NCBI GenBank assembly: GCA_039090855.1
Contig: CM077023.1
Span: 79,769,127 to 79,833,126, forward strand
From: Macrothele yani
Taxonomy: Eukaryota > Arthropoda > Arachnida > Araneae > Macrothelidae
Direction: 5' to 3'
Length of the DNA stretch: 64,000 nucleotides
Shown in pieces: positions 21,818-32,474 of this stretch. A program made the position numbers and the translations under genes. Every line of letters begins with the position of its first letter. Position 1 is the stretch's first letter. The notes under the pieces are model-generated. The model worked only from the letters and a program-made list of their open reading frames with translations, had not been told where the DNA came from and made no database searches.

Positions 21818-22189
21818 CAAATATTAAGAAGTTGGCTAGTGACTATGGATACATAGCTTTTACTGTGTAAAAACTACTCCGACGAATTTATTTAAACTCT
21901 GTCTCAGTTTCATCCTTAACTAAAGATCACCAATCCATCAAATCTGTCAGATCTGTTCCTTTTATACCTGGAGTTACCAATTCCTTGAAAGGTATATGTA
22001 AAAAAATATAAAATCGGATTCGGGATAAATACTAATAACATTTTAGCAATTATAAAATGTGACAGAGGCAAAGTTGAACTGGACAATCGACATGGCATTT
22101 ATGCGATATCATTTTGGAATATTTATTTATGCAATACCCATTTTTGGAATAGATGAATAGATGAAGGTTTAATTGGAAGAAGGGCAGAA

Positions 22190-22480
22190 CATGATGTATG
22201 TGGGTCTCGTTCCTTGAAATGTAGAGTTTCGGAACACAAACATAACATTAAAACCTCTTCAACTTCTACAGCTCTCTCTAGGTCCTATTTAGCAGGTACG
22301 CATACTCTTATTTGGGAGGCAGCAATTATACTAAATACCCCTAGACTTCGTTCTACTCTTCTTTTCACAGAAAGCTTACTGATTTATAAATACAGTCATC
22401 TTTGCTGCAATGAAGATTCTCCTTGTACTATCCCCTTCCCTTGGAAACAGTTAATATGGACCAGGAAAAACACCCCGAGT
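22190..22480 (+). pseudogene. GIY-YIG endonuclease module of the Penelope-like element
   Basis: The plus-strand frame reads VCGSRSLKCRVSEHKHNIKT, with SYLAGTHTLIWEAAIIL further on and ESLLIYKYSHLCCNED near the end. This matches the YxG...SLKxRxxEH...H...W...Exxxl layout of GIY-YIG domains in Penelope-like proteins. The first Tyr-Val-Gly motif is degraded to VCG, and about 370 bp upstream of it lack a continuous frame. Confidence 0.7.
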
Positions 22481-22700
22481 TTCCAGAAATTGAGATTGAC
22501 CAATTATTTCCGCACATGCGTTAAACCTCTTTTTTTTTTTTTTGGACATACGTCACTTGTGACACGACTGTCATGGTATACATGTATAACTAACAACCTG
22601 TCGCTTGTGTTTATGCATTCTATTACATCTGAGGATGAGTTTAATGTAAACTCGAAAGGTCTAATGTGTATTTATTTTAACTTGTATATATTTTTTAATA

Positions 22701-23455
22701 TTAAAATTTAAAATCGTGCGTAGGACGGCATTGTTTCTTAACTTAGATTATTTTTATCACGAAAATATCATATGTGAAGTGAGGAGCACCCCCCCCCCCC
22801 CAAGCTTTTTCATTGTGTGTGTGTGTACGTACGTGTTTCTGCTATATGCTGCTACGTCATTGCCAACTTGTTTAAATTTATCGATTAAAGGGCAGAATAT
22901 GACAAAATATTCATAAAAATAAGTTCTAGTTTTATAATAAATGAGTCCGACTTAGACATGTGGTGCTCCTGGACCTACGCATATCTGCAAATCTGGCCCC
23001 TTACTTTTTACGGAACAACATAAAACAGTATGTTTATGCTCGACACAATGCACTTTGAAGAAATTTTGGGGCTCTGGTCCTGTTGTAAGCCAGTGCATAA
23101 ATCAGGCCCTGTCTAGAGCTGAAACCAAACTTAGAAAAGTAGATTCAGTTTATGACAAAATGTGTAATTCTTTAGGAACCGCAATTAACTTCTGGTGGTA
23201 GCACTTATCTTCCTCTATCATCATTGATTTTGTTGCTCATGCAAACCGATTGTTATCCATTTGGCACATCACCCCTGAGTGATCCTCATTACTGCCAACA
23301 TTTCCATGCTATCTCCTTGATTGAAAACGTTAACCATAAAAAGGATTACTTGCACGTTTTAGATCTATTTCCGCGAGAAATAAATTAGCAGATAAATTAC
23401 TAGAATGATTTAATCATCAAACAGTAAAGAACTTCTGCAAATACAACATCTTCGG
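22701..23455. other. Nothing recognised; C and GT runs
   Basis: Contains a C14-type run at about 22788-22801 and (GT)n near 22816-22825. No gene or repeat family recognised. Confidence 0.5.
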
Positions 23456-23690
23456 CCGGTGCCCGAGTGGTCAGAGGCGCTGGTTTTTGTCTGATCGTCC
23501 GAACCAGACAGAAACTGCCTAATCCGTGATTTTAAGTCACGGATAAGGCATAGGTAGTGTGCTTATCTCTGAGCACTGGATTTCTTCCTACTCTGGAACC
23601 AGTACCCCTAAATTAAGAAAGGGCGACTGCTTATAGCCCTTAGAGTTGATCACTGTGGTCATTAAATCCCCAAAACGGGAAAAACAAAAT
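23456..23690 (+). mobile_element. SINE1 copy d (diverged)
   Basis: Head GCCGGTGCCCGAGTGGTCAG looks like a variant of the family or a related tRNA head. The body keeps GGATAAGGCAT, TGGAACCAGTACC, CTAAATTAAG and GGGCGACTGCTTATAGCCC. An extra GTGATTTTAAGTCACGGATA palindromic segment replaces the B-box region. Confidence 0.7.
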
Positions 23691-24316
23691 GCAACGTCGA
23701 AACAGTGAAATAATCTTTGAGAGAATATAGCATTGGTATGGGCAGTTCATTACGCAAATTGACGATTGTGCCCCCTCTTGTTAAGATATGGGGATGTAAG
23801 GGAGGGGGTGGGGGGATATTGTTTCTTTTATAAAATCGTTACAAATTCTAAGTCTCCAGAACATCAAGTGCGGATCGTATACATCTATAGACAATCCTTT
23901 GATAAAAATCTTACTTTTATTGCAAAGACAACACAAAATGCTGCTATACGAACGCACGGAAGTGAAGATTTTTGAGAAGAACGGTGGGGCAGAAGCTGCA
24001 TAAGAGTGAACTTTCTTTCAGGAGGTCAGTGTTCAGTGTAGCACTTATAGCAAAGTACAGAGGAATTGGTTTAAATTAGGGGTGACAAAATTTCACTCGC
24101 TGAGTGGAGCATTGGGCTAAAGTACCCTTTCTTGAGGAATTGCATTTCAAACTGCTCATTTCTTTGATATCTGAAAACCGGGGGAACAGATACCCCATGT
24201 TGGGATAAGATCTGTCATGGAAACGGCATGCTTGCCCATGGCAACACTACTCTCAGTAGTTATTGACCTTTGAATTGGGACTGATGCTCCATGAACTCCC
24301 AAAAGTAAGTATTATG
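23691..24316. other. Nothing recognised
   Basis: No gene, RNA or repeat family recognised. A G-rich run lies at 23799-23815. Confidence 0.5.
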
Positions 24317-25566
24317 TGTGTGCAAAAGTTCTACCCATTTTGGAATAGATGCAAATTGCGATCAGAGTAGCTACGTCAGAGATGACGCTGCGATGCCGAA
24401 TTATCGCCCAATAAAGCGTGGAGTAGTAGAGCATATAGAGGCACTAGGTTTGTCTGAGTAAGTCGTTCGTAATGAAAATCACGGACGGTGTAACGTGGCA
24501 TGCGATAAGGAGCGCATTAGACATTGTTCACTGTACGAGTTAGATGAAGGCAGTGCTGCAGCCGCGGCTTGCCGCAACATCTGTCAAGTGTATGGGGAGG
24601 ATGTAGTTGATGACAGCACATGACGTCGTTGGTTTCGGAAATTCCGGGACGGAGACAGAAGCTGTAAAGATCAACCACATCCTTGACGTCCATCCGTGGT
24701 TTCTGACGATGATGTGAACCAAGCTATAACAAATGACCCATATCTAACCGTTCAGGAATTAGTGGAAACGTTGTCGGTACACAGAAACAATAGTCGAAAG
24801 GCGGATGCATGCGCTTGGGTTCATCACCAAATTCGATAACTGGGTTCCGCATGTGCTTTCTGTAAAGCAACGTTAGGAGAGAATCCGTACCTGTGTTTCT
24901 TGGCTTTCTCGTCATAAATCGAGCGTTTTTGAGACGAATTGTAACGGGAGATGAGAAATGGATACTTTACCGTAATGTAAAGCGTCGATTAGCTGTGTGC
25001 CAAGGTGCGGAGCCTGCTCCATCGACCTCAATAGGAGGACTGCATCCCAAAAAGGTTTTGTTGAGTGTCTGATGGGATGTGCAGGAAATAATCCACTGGT
25101 AGATGTTGGCACCTAACCGAAAGATAAATGCTGACCTCTGCTGCCAACAGTTGGACAGATTGCGAGAACAACTGACATCGAAGCTGCCAGCACTCGTCAA
25201 TCGCAAAGGCGTGATCTTTCATCATGAAAACCCAGACCTCATGCTGCTTTAATCACTCGGCAAAAATTACTGGACTTTGGTTGGGAAGTGTTACCTCGCC
25301 TGGCGTATTTCCCTGCCCAGGGACTTACGGACTACCACCTATTTCGATCGTTACAGACCTTCGATGATGTAGACGATATGAAAACGGCATTACATGACTT
25401 TTTTGACACTAAAACACAGGAGTTTTTCCGGCGTGGGATCCACCTACTCACAGGCAGATTGCAAGAGGTCATACATAATTATGGCAATTATGTGAAATCC
25501 TAGATACGTTATTTGTTGTGTTCTCCTCCTTTCTTTGTAGCCTATCGGGTAGAACTTATGCACACA
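24317..25566 (+). mobile_element. Mariner element
   Basis: TGTGTGCAAAAGTTCTACCC at the left and TGTGTGCATAAGTTCTACCC (reverse complement of the right end) form inverted repeats. The exact outer base is uncertain because the left flank adds another TG. The next element begins 23 bp to the right. Confidence 0.8.
24390..25503 (+). pseudogene. Mariner transposase, inactivated
   Basis: Conceptual pieces on the plus strand: IRHCSLYELDEGSAAAAACR (24500), CRRWFRKFRDGDRSCKDQPH then PGRPSVVSDDDVNQAI (24625-24730), and the first catalytic Asp in IVTGDEKWILYRNVKRRL (24942). The second acidic site reads VIFHHENPDLM where HDNARPH is expected, so Asp appears as Glu. The third site reads AQGLTDYHLFRSLQ, matching the mariner SDYHLFRSLQ motif (DD34D type). 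Stops and frame changes are numerous. Confidence 0.8.
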
Positions 25567-25588
25567 CCCGATACCAAAGCCTCTTACC

Positions 25589-26859
25589 GGGTGTCCCAAA
25601 AGATAGGTACCAAGTTAAAACGGAGTTAACACCACAACGGCTGCAGATAATATAAAGACATTTTAACATTGTACGCAGAGATAGTTGGAATTTGTGATAC
25701 ATTAGGGTTTCTGTTTCTCTGCAGGAGTCGAGAAAATGACAATGTATACCACAGACAGCGTATCTTTATCGTGGAAGAGTATTATCGATCATCGGAGAGT
25801 CCGGAAAAAGAAGTTCAGGATCAAAGTCTGACCAGATAGACACACTATAAGAAACATCGTCACCAAATTTTACACAACAGAGACGGTGTTGGAAAATCGG
25901 ACCCAAAGTGGCAGGCCTTCCACATCAAGGACGGAAACCAACGTTGGAAAGGATGCGAGAAGCATTTCACAGAAGCCCGAAAAAGTCTGTCCAAAGGGGT
26001 GCGCAACAGTTGAGGCTGACAAGCAGCAGTATTCGTCGCATTCTCACAACAGATCCGCATCTATTCCCGTACAAGATCCAAACCCAACAGCCTCTAACAG
26101 CAAGCAAAACAGGTGCAAGGCTGGCATTTGCCGAGACAATTTCCAACAGTACTGAGACAGAAAATATCTACACAGGGCACACCTGGTTTTCGGATGAGGC
26201 TCATTTCCACCTCTAAGGCTTTGTCAACAAAGAGAATTGATGGTTTTGGGGGTCCACAAACCCACATCTTGCTATTGCTGCAACCATTCACCCACAGCGT
26301 GTGACTGTGTGGCGTGCCTTGTCACGATGTGGAGTCTTCCGGCCCATCTTCATCAATGAAACTCTAACATCCGCGATATATCGGACAGTAATGGAAACGG
26401 CTTTCATTCCATGCCTGGTGGGAACCACGTCCACATCGTACAGCACCGGTATTTGCTCTGCTCCACGAACATTTCGCAGAGCGTGTCATTTCTGGACTAC
26501 CGCACCAGAGTGGATTGGCCACCCTATTCTCCGGACCTCAATCCGTGTGACTGTTTTTATGGGGTTACCTTAAAGACCAGGTGTACTGGTTCAATCCACT
26601 GACATTGGAGTTGCTCCGAACAGCTATTAAAGATGAAATCTGCGTCTTTTTCCTCTGAGCTCTTGAACCGTGTGGTCTCCAATTTTATTCTACCGTTACG
26701 TAATATCCCTGCAGTCGAAAGCGGACACATTGAACATGTCATCATGTAAATTTCTGGTGTTAAAGATTCCTACACATTAAGATTTCTTTCCTTTTTTTTT
26801 AGTCTTTTTCATTCCTCAGTCACATCGCCTTACTCTTGGTGGGTACGTTTTGGGACGCC
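25589..26859 (+). mobile_element. Mariner-type element with GGGTGTCCCAAAA ends
   Basis: The left end GGGTGTCCCAAAAGATAGGT pairs with the right end (reverse complement AGGCGTCCCAAAACGTACCC). The repeat is imperfect. The transposase lies between them on the plus strand. Confidence 0.75.
25740..26745 (+). pseudogene. Mariner (DUF4817-type) transposase, inactivated
   Basis: Pieces on the plus strand: QRIFIVEEYYRSSESPEKE (25759), ETVLENRTQSGRPSTSRTE, MREAFHRSPKKSVQRGAQQL then RLTSSSIRRILTTDPHLFPY (25950-26070), the first Asp in WFSDEAHFHL (26190), and TVWRALSRCGVFRPIFINET (26303). The second catalytic motif (QQDGAPPH-like) is not recognisable around 26430. The third is YSPDLNPCDCFYG (26525), so this is a DDxD-type enzyme. 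The C-terminal half continues to about 26745. Several frameshifts separate the pieces. Confidence 0.8.
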
Positions 26860-27310
26860 TGTTTAGGAGCAGAATCTTTGACTTACTTTTTTCTTAATAA
26901 GAAACAACGCTGATCACCTTGCATTTCCACTGATGCAGGTGCACCGGGATTTCGAAGTTTTCCAAGGAGTTGAAATGAAGAATATTGATGGGTACATCCC
27001 ATCAAAGACGCAATGAACCTTCGATGGAATGCATCCTTCAATGTTCACATGCCCACAAAAAGCATATCGTAATCCTCCATCCCCCTGCAAGAAATATCTG
27101 TAGTTTAGAATAGACCGTCAAGGGAGAATAAGATTTTCTGTGGACTACTTGAGAGGTTCTTCTTGTGGTAATCACAGCACTACCCATTCAACGTATCACT
27201 CCATTTTTATTTCCTCGCGACTTGTCTCTTGGTTTACATATTTTCTTTTAGAGATATTAATAAAATTACTTCTATTATATTGCTGAAGGGCTGCACAGAT
27301 GTATTCATTA
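26860..27310. other. Nothing recognised
   Basis: No gene, RNA or repeat family recognised. Confidence 0.5.
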
Positions 27311-27800
27311 TCACCAACCATGTTTAACCCACTTTTCTGGATGAAGGTCTCCCGAAGTTTCTTTCACAATTTTCTGTCTTAAGTAATTCCTTTACATGTC
27401 ACTCTGGCATGCTTTCGTATTATATTCACTCATCTCCCACTTGGTACACTTGGTATTCTTCTGGGTACCTTTCTGTCCTTTGATAATCAGTCAAATATAT
27501 CCGTTGTCCAGTGATAGTCAGTTCTTCTAGCATTATATACAGCCTCTTGCTGCTTGAGGGTCTTTACTTTGAACATGATGACATTATGTCTTGTCTTTTA
27601 CTTGAACCTTTTAGTTCCTTTTCCCTTCTTTCTTGGTTACCTAAGCATGCATTTGAGAATGCTTCTTTCAGTTGTCCGCAGCCTTTGTATGATTTTTTTA
27701 GCTAAACTCCATGTCTCTGACTCATAAGAAACTACTGGAAGGATGCGTTGATTAAATACTGTTCTTTTAAGGCATGATGGTAAACTACACTTGAAAATTG
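27311..27800 (-). pseudogene. RTE-like LINE, C-terminal fragment
   Basis: On the minus strand a frame reads KRTVFNQRILPVVSYESETW then SLAKKIIQRLRTTERSILKC. It is followed by pieces resembling MTK..DIM, TDYHWTTDIFDWLSKDRK and FIQ. These correspond to the region after the RT domain in RTE/craftsman-type LINEs (LP..YG.ETW.L.....L...ER.ML) and to the ARR.D.RWT...DW.PRD motif. The plus-strand fragment at 57858-58236 belongs to the same group and shows the same order. Stops interrupt it, so it is a dead 3' fragment. Confidence 0.65.
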
Positions 27801-27945
27801 AACCGTTTCTTCCAAATGTACTCCATCAAAGTTTTATACACCTATTAATTTCTTCTTCGATATGAAAATTTAGAGGTTGATGATCCATCAAGCTCTAAAT
27901 CTTCAATGGGGTCTGGCGACTGACAAAAACTGGTGACTGTGATGT

Positions 27946-27983
27946 AAGTCGGCGCCTATACCTGGTGGTATAGGCGCCGACTT
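27946..27983. repeat. Perfect 17-bp hairpin with TGGT loop
   Basis: AAGTCGGCGCCTATACC, loop TGGT, then the exact reverse complement. The stem is much richer in GC than its surroundings. It is not preceded or followed by a gene I can identify. Confidence 0.95.
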
Positions 27984-28570
27984 TTCAGAAATCCAATGGG
28001 TGCTGGACCTTTGGATATGAAATCCAAGGTTTGTTCGAGTTCTGATCAGGATCTCCACTAATGTTCGGATAAGCACTTTTGGTGCTAAAACTCAGGACAT
28101 GAAGTTCAATAGGTGCTTTAGCTTTTTGTATATGCACACACAAGTGTTATGTAAATCTACAGTGGAAGGTCGATTGTACTCCAATAATGCTCTTAATTCT
28201 TCTTATGCAGTTTTCACAGTTATGTGGTTTAAATTTTTGTCCTTTGAAAGACGCAAGATTCGCATGCGACTCCATTCTATTTACGTGTGTGTCTACGTGT
28301 ATCCATGTTTATGTACAGTGTGTTTCTGAAAAGCAGTTTTCGATCAGGTTATTCCATCTCTTCCTTCATCGATTTTTAATAAACATGTGATTCTAAAACT
28401 TGTTTCCGGAAATGCTTCATTAGCACAAGTATTTTATGTTCTTTCTACGGTAGAACTGTATCAGCCACATAACCTTTAATCTTTCCCGAAAGGGCGTCAT
28501 GATATTTAAATAGAAGCTATGTTCACGACATGCTCTCTCGTTGTAATAAATCGTTTTTCATATAGAAGTG
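27984..28570. other. Nothing recognised
   Basis: No gene or repeat family recognised; two overlapping short open frames at 28099-28390 lack motifs. Confidence 0.5.
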
Positions 28571-28652
28571 CAGTGGAACATCGGGTAATGCTTTCCAGTT
28601 ATATGTTTTTCGCTTTTATACATAATTTTGCGTTAGCCCCGATGTTTTACTG
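28571..28652. mobile_element. Tiny pogo/Tigger-like MITE
   Basis: CAGTGGAACATCGGG on the left pairs with CAGTAAAACATCGGG (reverse complement of the right end), 13 of 15 matching. These ends resemble pogo/Tigger termini. TA follows the right end but TG precedes the left, so the target duplication is imperfect. Confidence 0.4.
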
Positions 28653-30080
28653 TAGTTTATATCATTTTTTTTAATTCGGTTATATACGTAGTTCATTTAT
28701 ATGCTCTTTGCGATTATATACGTCAAAATTTGAATTTTGAATTATTAAAAACACGCGGTTATTTGCATCTTTTACACGTAACCCGGTATGTTACAACTCT
28801 GAGAGAGTCGAGACAGCCTTGCTCTGTCCCATCTTGGTGCTACCAAAGTTGAACCTTGATCCCATCAGAGAAGAGTATGTTGTTTACTTTCGGTTTGGAT
28901 GAAAAATTGGTTTTGCATTTCATGACACACACACATATGCCCTGTTTAAAAATTGATAAATCTCAGAGACGTAGCTTTGTGGCTCCTCCATTTCGTAGAG
29001 TGGTAGGATAGAATCCTAGATGTATAATCAATATCCAGTATTCTGGTTTCAATTCGATGCACCTTGGTTCCGAAGAAAAAATGCTATTAAGCACATTGAA
29101 GCACTGGTCTCAGATTCTTAGTTGCGAGGATTTCACTTAGTCTAGAATCAGAATTTTTATAGACAGATAGAGCTGTCGAAAGAGAAATTCGATTTTCATG
29201 GGCTTTATGATTTTTGCAGTGCGATAAAATATAATTTCAAACGGTTTTTTCTTTCGCCGTCAATTCGACTTTAAACAAATCATTATTAACAAACAAACGC
29301 CTTCAAAGCATAAATTTCACAACAGTATTTAACATTTTGAAATTCCCTTTATGCGTTTTTGAACCCTTTAAGCGGCCGATGCACCCGAACCAAAAATTGC
29401 CCAAATTTTCCTGCTCCCCTCAAACAAAAGTGTTGTCATAGTGACCGGGTTATACGAACGCTACAGCAAAACAATTGTAAGTGCTCCCTTGCAGCCCTTA
29501 GTCTTACAGTATGTAGTATGATTCCCTTACAATCCTTTATTCTCTGTTCCATCACCCAAGGAATGATTTGGAAGGAGTAGTCCCCTGGACATATGGAAAT
29601 CATGTCACACGGTAGGAAAAAGTTACTCAAACATCTTTTCTCTTCTTTCTTTTCTATAGCATTCTTAGCGGAAAAGATAATCAGACATGGAAGATTAATG
29701 ACAATTATACCCCCAAATGACCACTTAGGATGACAAACCTAAGGTAAAAGCAACAGTTTCCGATGCGCAGGTTCACTCGTTTATGTAGAGTTTGGCCCAC
29801 TTCTTAGACACCAAATATATTAATTCGAACTGATTTCAGCATATTTTGTTAACACCGAGTTAATTCGTTCCAGCCGGTTAGAGGGTTAGGGTCATCCTCT
29901 AGAAAAACATATAGCTGAGTTTCCATTGTACTTACTGAAAAGAAGGGAATTAAAGTGTTATATTAAAAAAAATTTAAAACCGGCCAATTTTTTTTTTTTT
30001 TTTTTAGAAAGGAGGAGCCGACTAACTTTTATTAGTAACATAATGGGTACCCCGTACCGCCGAATGATGAATTTTACTTG
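28653..30080. other. Nothing recognised
   Basis: AT-rich with a T20-type run at 29989-30005. No gene or repeat family recognised before repeat R begins. Confidence 0.5.
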
Positions 30081-30227
30081 GTACCTGGCAGGGCCGCAGG
30101 GGAGGGCAGGGAGGGTAGTTGCCCTCCAAGAGTAGTCATTCCTGGGACGTAAATTCATGCTCTGGGGATGTAAAAAATAGAAATTATAACTAAAAAAGAA
30201 AGTTACACCATTCAGCATTTTCTTTTT

Positions 30228-32032
30228 AGCACGTCGTTTGTAAAAAAAGATCGTGCTTCTGTTATCGGTTTGTCCGTCCGTCTGTACCCACGATATCTCT
30301 GCAACTATTAGTCCGATTTGAAAAATTCTTTTTGCATTGGGAAGATTGAAATATGGAAATGATGATCCTTTATTTCGTTTTTTTTACGATGTACAATTTC
30401 GCCGGTAGAGGGCGTAAATGCAGATGATGTCGAATTCAAAAATACGTTTTATTCCACATATTTGCTTCTAAACATCCGATTGAATTTTTTTATCTATCGA
30501 TTCCATTTATGTCGAAGAGTATTTTAGGTATAGTTACTTTTTCAATTACGCATAGATTTTCCGCTAGGGGGCGTAAAAGTAAATTACATTTTCCCCGATA
30601 ACTCTTCTTCTAAAACTCCGACTTGAAAATTTTTTCTTCAGCGGATACATCTCCTGATGGAAAATCTTTTGCGTATAATTTTAAAATTTTGGTAAAGAAC
30701 ATTTTGGCCACCAGGGGGCGTAAGTGTTAATTCTTGCTTCTGATGTATTTGCCATAAAATCTGGGCTTCTAAAATATCGATTGAAAAAATTCTTTCATGG
30801 ACTGATGCCACTCACATCGATAAACTTTTCGTAATATTTTCTTCTTAAAATATTCCACAGTTTCTCTGCCAGGGGCGTAGATGTACATCTTATTTTTGTC
30901 AATATCTCTACTTCTAGGAGTCCGATTTGAAAAATTCTTTCTTTGTTGGATAGTGTTTTCCGTGTGACATGTTTTTCATATAATTTCAAAATTTTCAAGT
31001 ACTTCATAGACTTTCCGCCAGGGGGCTTAGCGGTAAATTGCGTTTCCCCCTATATCTCAGCTTCTAAATCTCCGATTTGAAAAATTATTTTTGCACCGGA
31101 TACAGCTCCTGATGGGAAATCGTTTGCACATAATTTCTAATTTTTGTAAAAAAATAGTTTGGCCACCAGGGGGCGTAAATCTTAATTTCTGCTTCTATGG
31201 TATTTGCAGCAAAATATCTGCTTTTAAATTCTCGATTGAAAAAAACGTCGTTTGCTGACGGTTACTACTCATGTCGACAAACCTTTTAGAAACATTTTTT
31301 TCTTAAAATAGTGCATGGTTTTTACGCCAGGGGGCGTAGATGTATATCGTATTTTTGTAAATATCTCTACTTCTAGAAGTCCGATTTGAAATATTCCTTC
31401 TTTGTTGGATAGTGTTTCCGATGTGAAATCTTTTTTCTATAAATTCAAAATTTTCAAGTAAATCATAGACTTTCCGCTAGGGGGCACAAAGGTAAATTGC
31501 GTTTTCTGCGTTATTTCTGCTCCTAAAGCTCTGATTTGAAAATTTTTCCTGTATCGCATACGAGACCTGATGGAAAATATTTTTCACATAATTTCTAATG
31601 TTTGGTAAAGAATGGGTTAGCCACCAGGGGGACGTAAGTGTTAATTTCTGCTTCTGAAGTATTTGTTGCAAAATCTGGGCTCCTGAAAACTAGACTAATT
31701 TTTTTTCTTTGACCGATACCGCTTATATGGATAAACCTTTTGAGAATACTTTCTTCCTAAAATAATGCATGGTTTTCCCACCAGGGGACGTAAAGTCACA
31801 TCTTATGTTTGTCGATATCTCTGTTTCTAGGAGTTCGTAAGCTCGCGATTCCGTGTACACCAATATCTGAGGGATTAAAAACCCGATTGAAAATCTTCTT
31901 TCTTTCGTCAGATCTATTGTTTTCCACACCGGTTCCATTGCCTTTGAATAGCTTTGATAAATTTAATTTGCGTCAGAACGGATTCAAAAGACGTGCTTAT
32001 TACACCCGAAAATTCGGTGTCATCTTTCTTGT
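30228..32032 (+). mobile_element. HINE-like tandem-repeat element, copy 2 (complete)
   Basis: The clearest copy. The 5' end AGCACGTCGTTTGTAAAAAA leads to GATCGTGC, forming a GCACG/CGTGC hairpin. A subterminal CAAAAGACGTGCT near 31986 is the inverted partner of the 5' AGCACGTCTTTTG. The 3' end has the hairpin ACACCCGAAAATTCGGTGT and stops CATCTTTCTTGT. The interior is a higher-order repeat: three ~150-bp submonomers A (CCACCAGGGGGCGTAA), B (GCCAGGGGGCGTAGATG) and C (GCTAGGGGGC) cycle with a ~457-bp period (A boxes at about 30714, 31171, 31628). Comparison with R copy 2 (38090) puts the insertion between two T residues with no obvious longer duplication. T|T insertion, asymmetric subterminal inverted repeats, an internal tandem block and a 3' hairpin are the hallmarks of Helentron-associated elements; no Rep/helicase gene is present. 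Confidence 0.75.
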
Positions 32033-32474
32033 TAAAGACTTTGGTTAGTCTCATACAGTATTGCATGCAGTTAACCAGGGTACAGAATAACATGCGCTAT
32101 GAGGTGTGATCATCTCATATCGACGAAGTGTATTTTTCAAAACAGTGAATGGAATCATTTAAACAATATGCTGATATGTCTAACCTTCATGACCTTTCCG
32201 AAAATGTCGATGGGATGAAAAGCTAATTAATCATCCGTGTTATGTCGCAGAAAGTTCTCTTAGTGTTTAACTTTGAACGGAATTTTTCTAAGCCCTACCC
32301 CTAAAGCTTCTTCCTATTACTACGTTCACTATCCGATACTCATTCGTTCTGCGCTGGTTTGTTTGTAGTTATGCATTTCTGTGGAATGGTGTGTTGTCGG
32401 AGTTAACATAACGTTCACGCTTTACTTGGTATTTACAACCTGTGCTTCTTGGATATTTACCTGGTTTTCACATA

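Larger units (their letters stand above)
20050..22700 (+). mobile_element. Penelope-like retroelement (decayed)
   Basis: Penelope-like elements encode one protein with a reverse transcriptase and usually a GIY-YIG endonuclease. Conceptual pieces appear here in order on the plus strand: MSHLAFLLNCKELRIIPK (20053), FIKLSSTPLNYIQQSALAKG (20451), a NISIVSADEAP stretch (20735), an NPIRPLVSAYCSLTRPLQ-type stretch (about 21010), the RT core (21086-21817) and a GIY-YIG module (22190-22480). Stops and frame changes separate them. I did not identify the terminal repeats, so both ends are approximate. Confidence 0.8.

Noticed and set aside
22214..22711. 165-codon open frame as an independent gene
   Set aside because: The first ~90 residues are the GIY-YIG module of the Penelope-like element; the rest is untranslated tail.
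29876..29896. Telomere-like TTAGAGGGTTAGGG
   Set aside because: Only about two degenerate units, no array; too short to mean anything.
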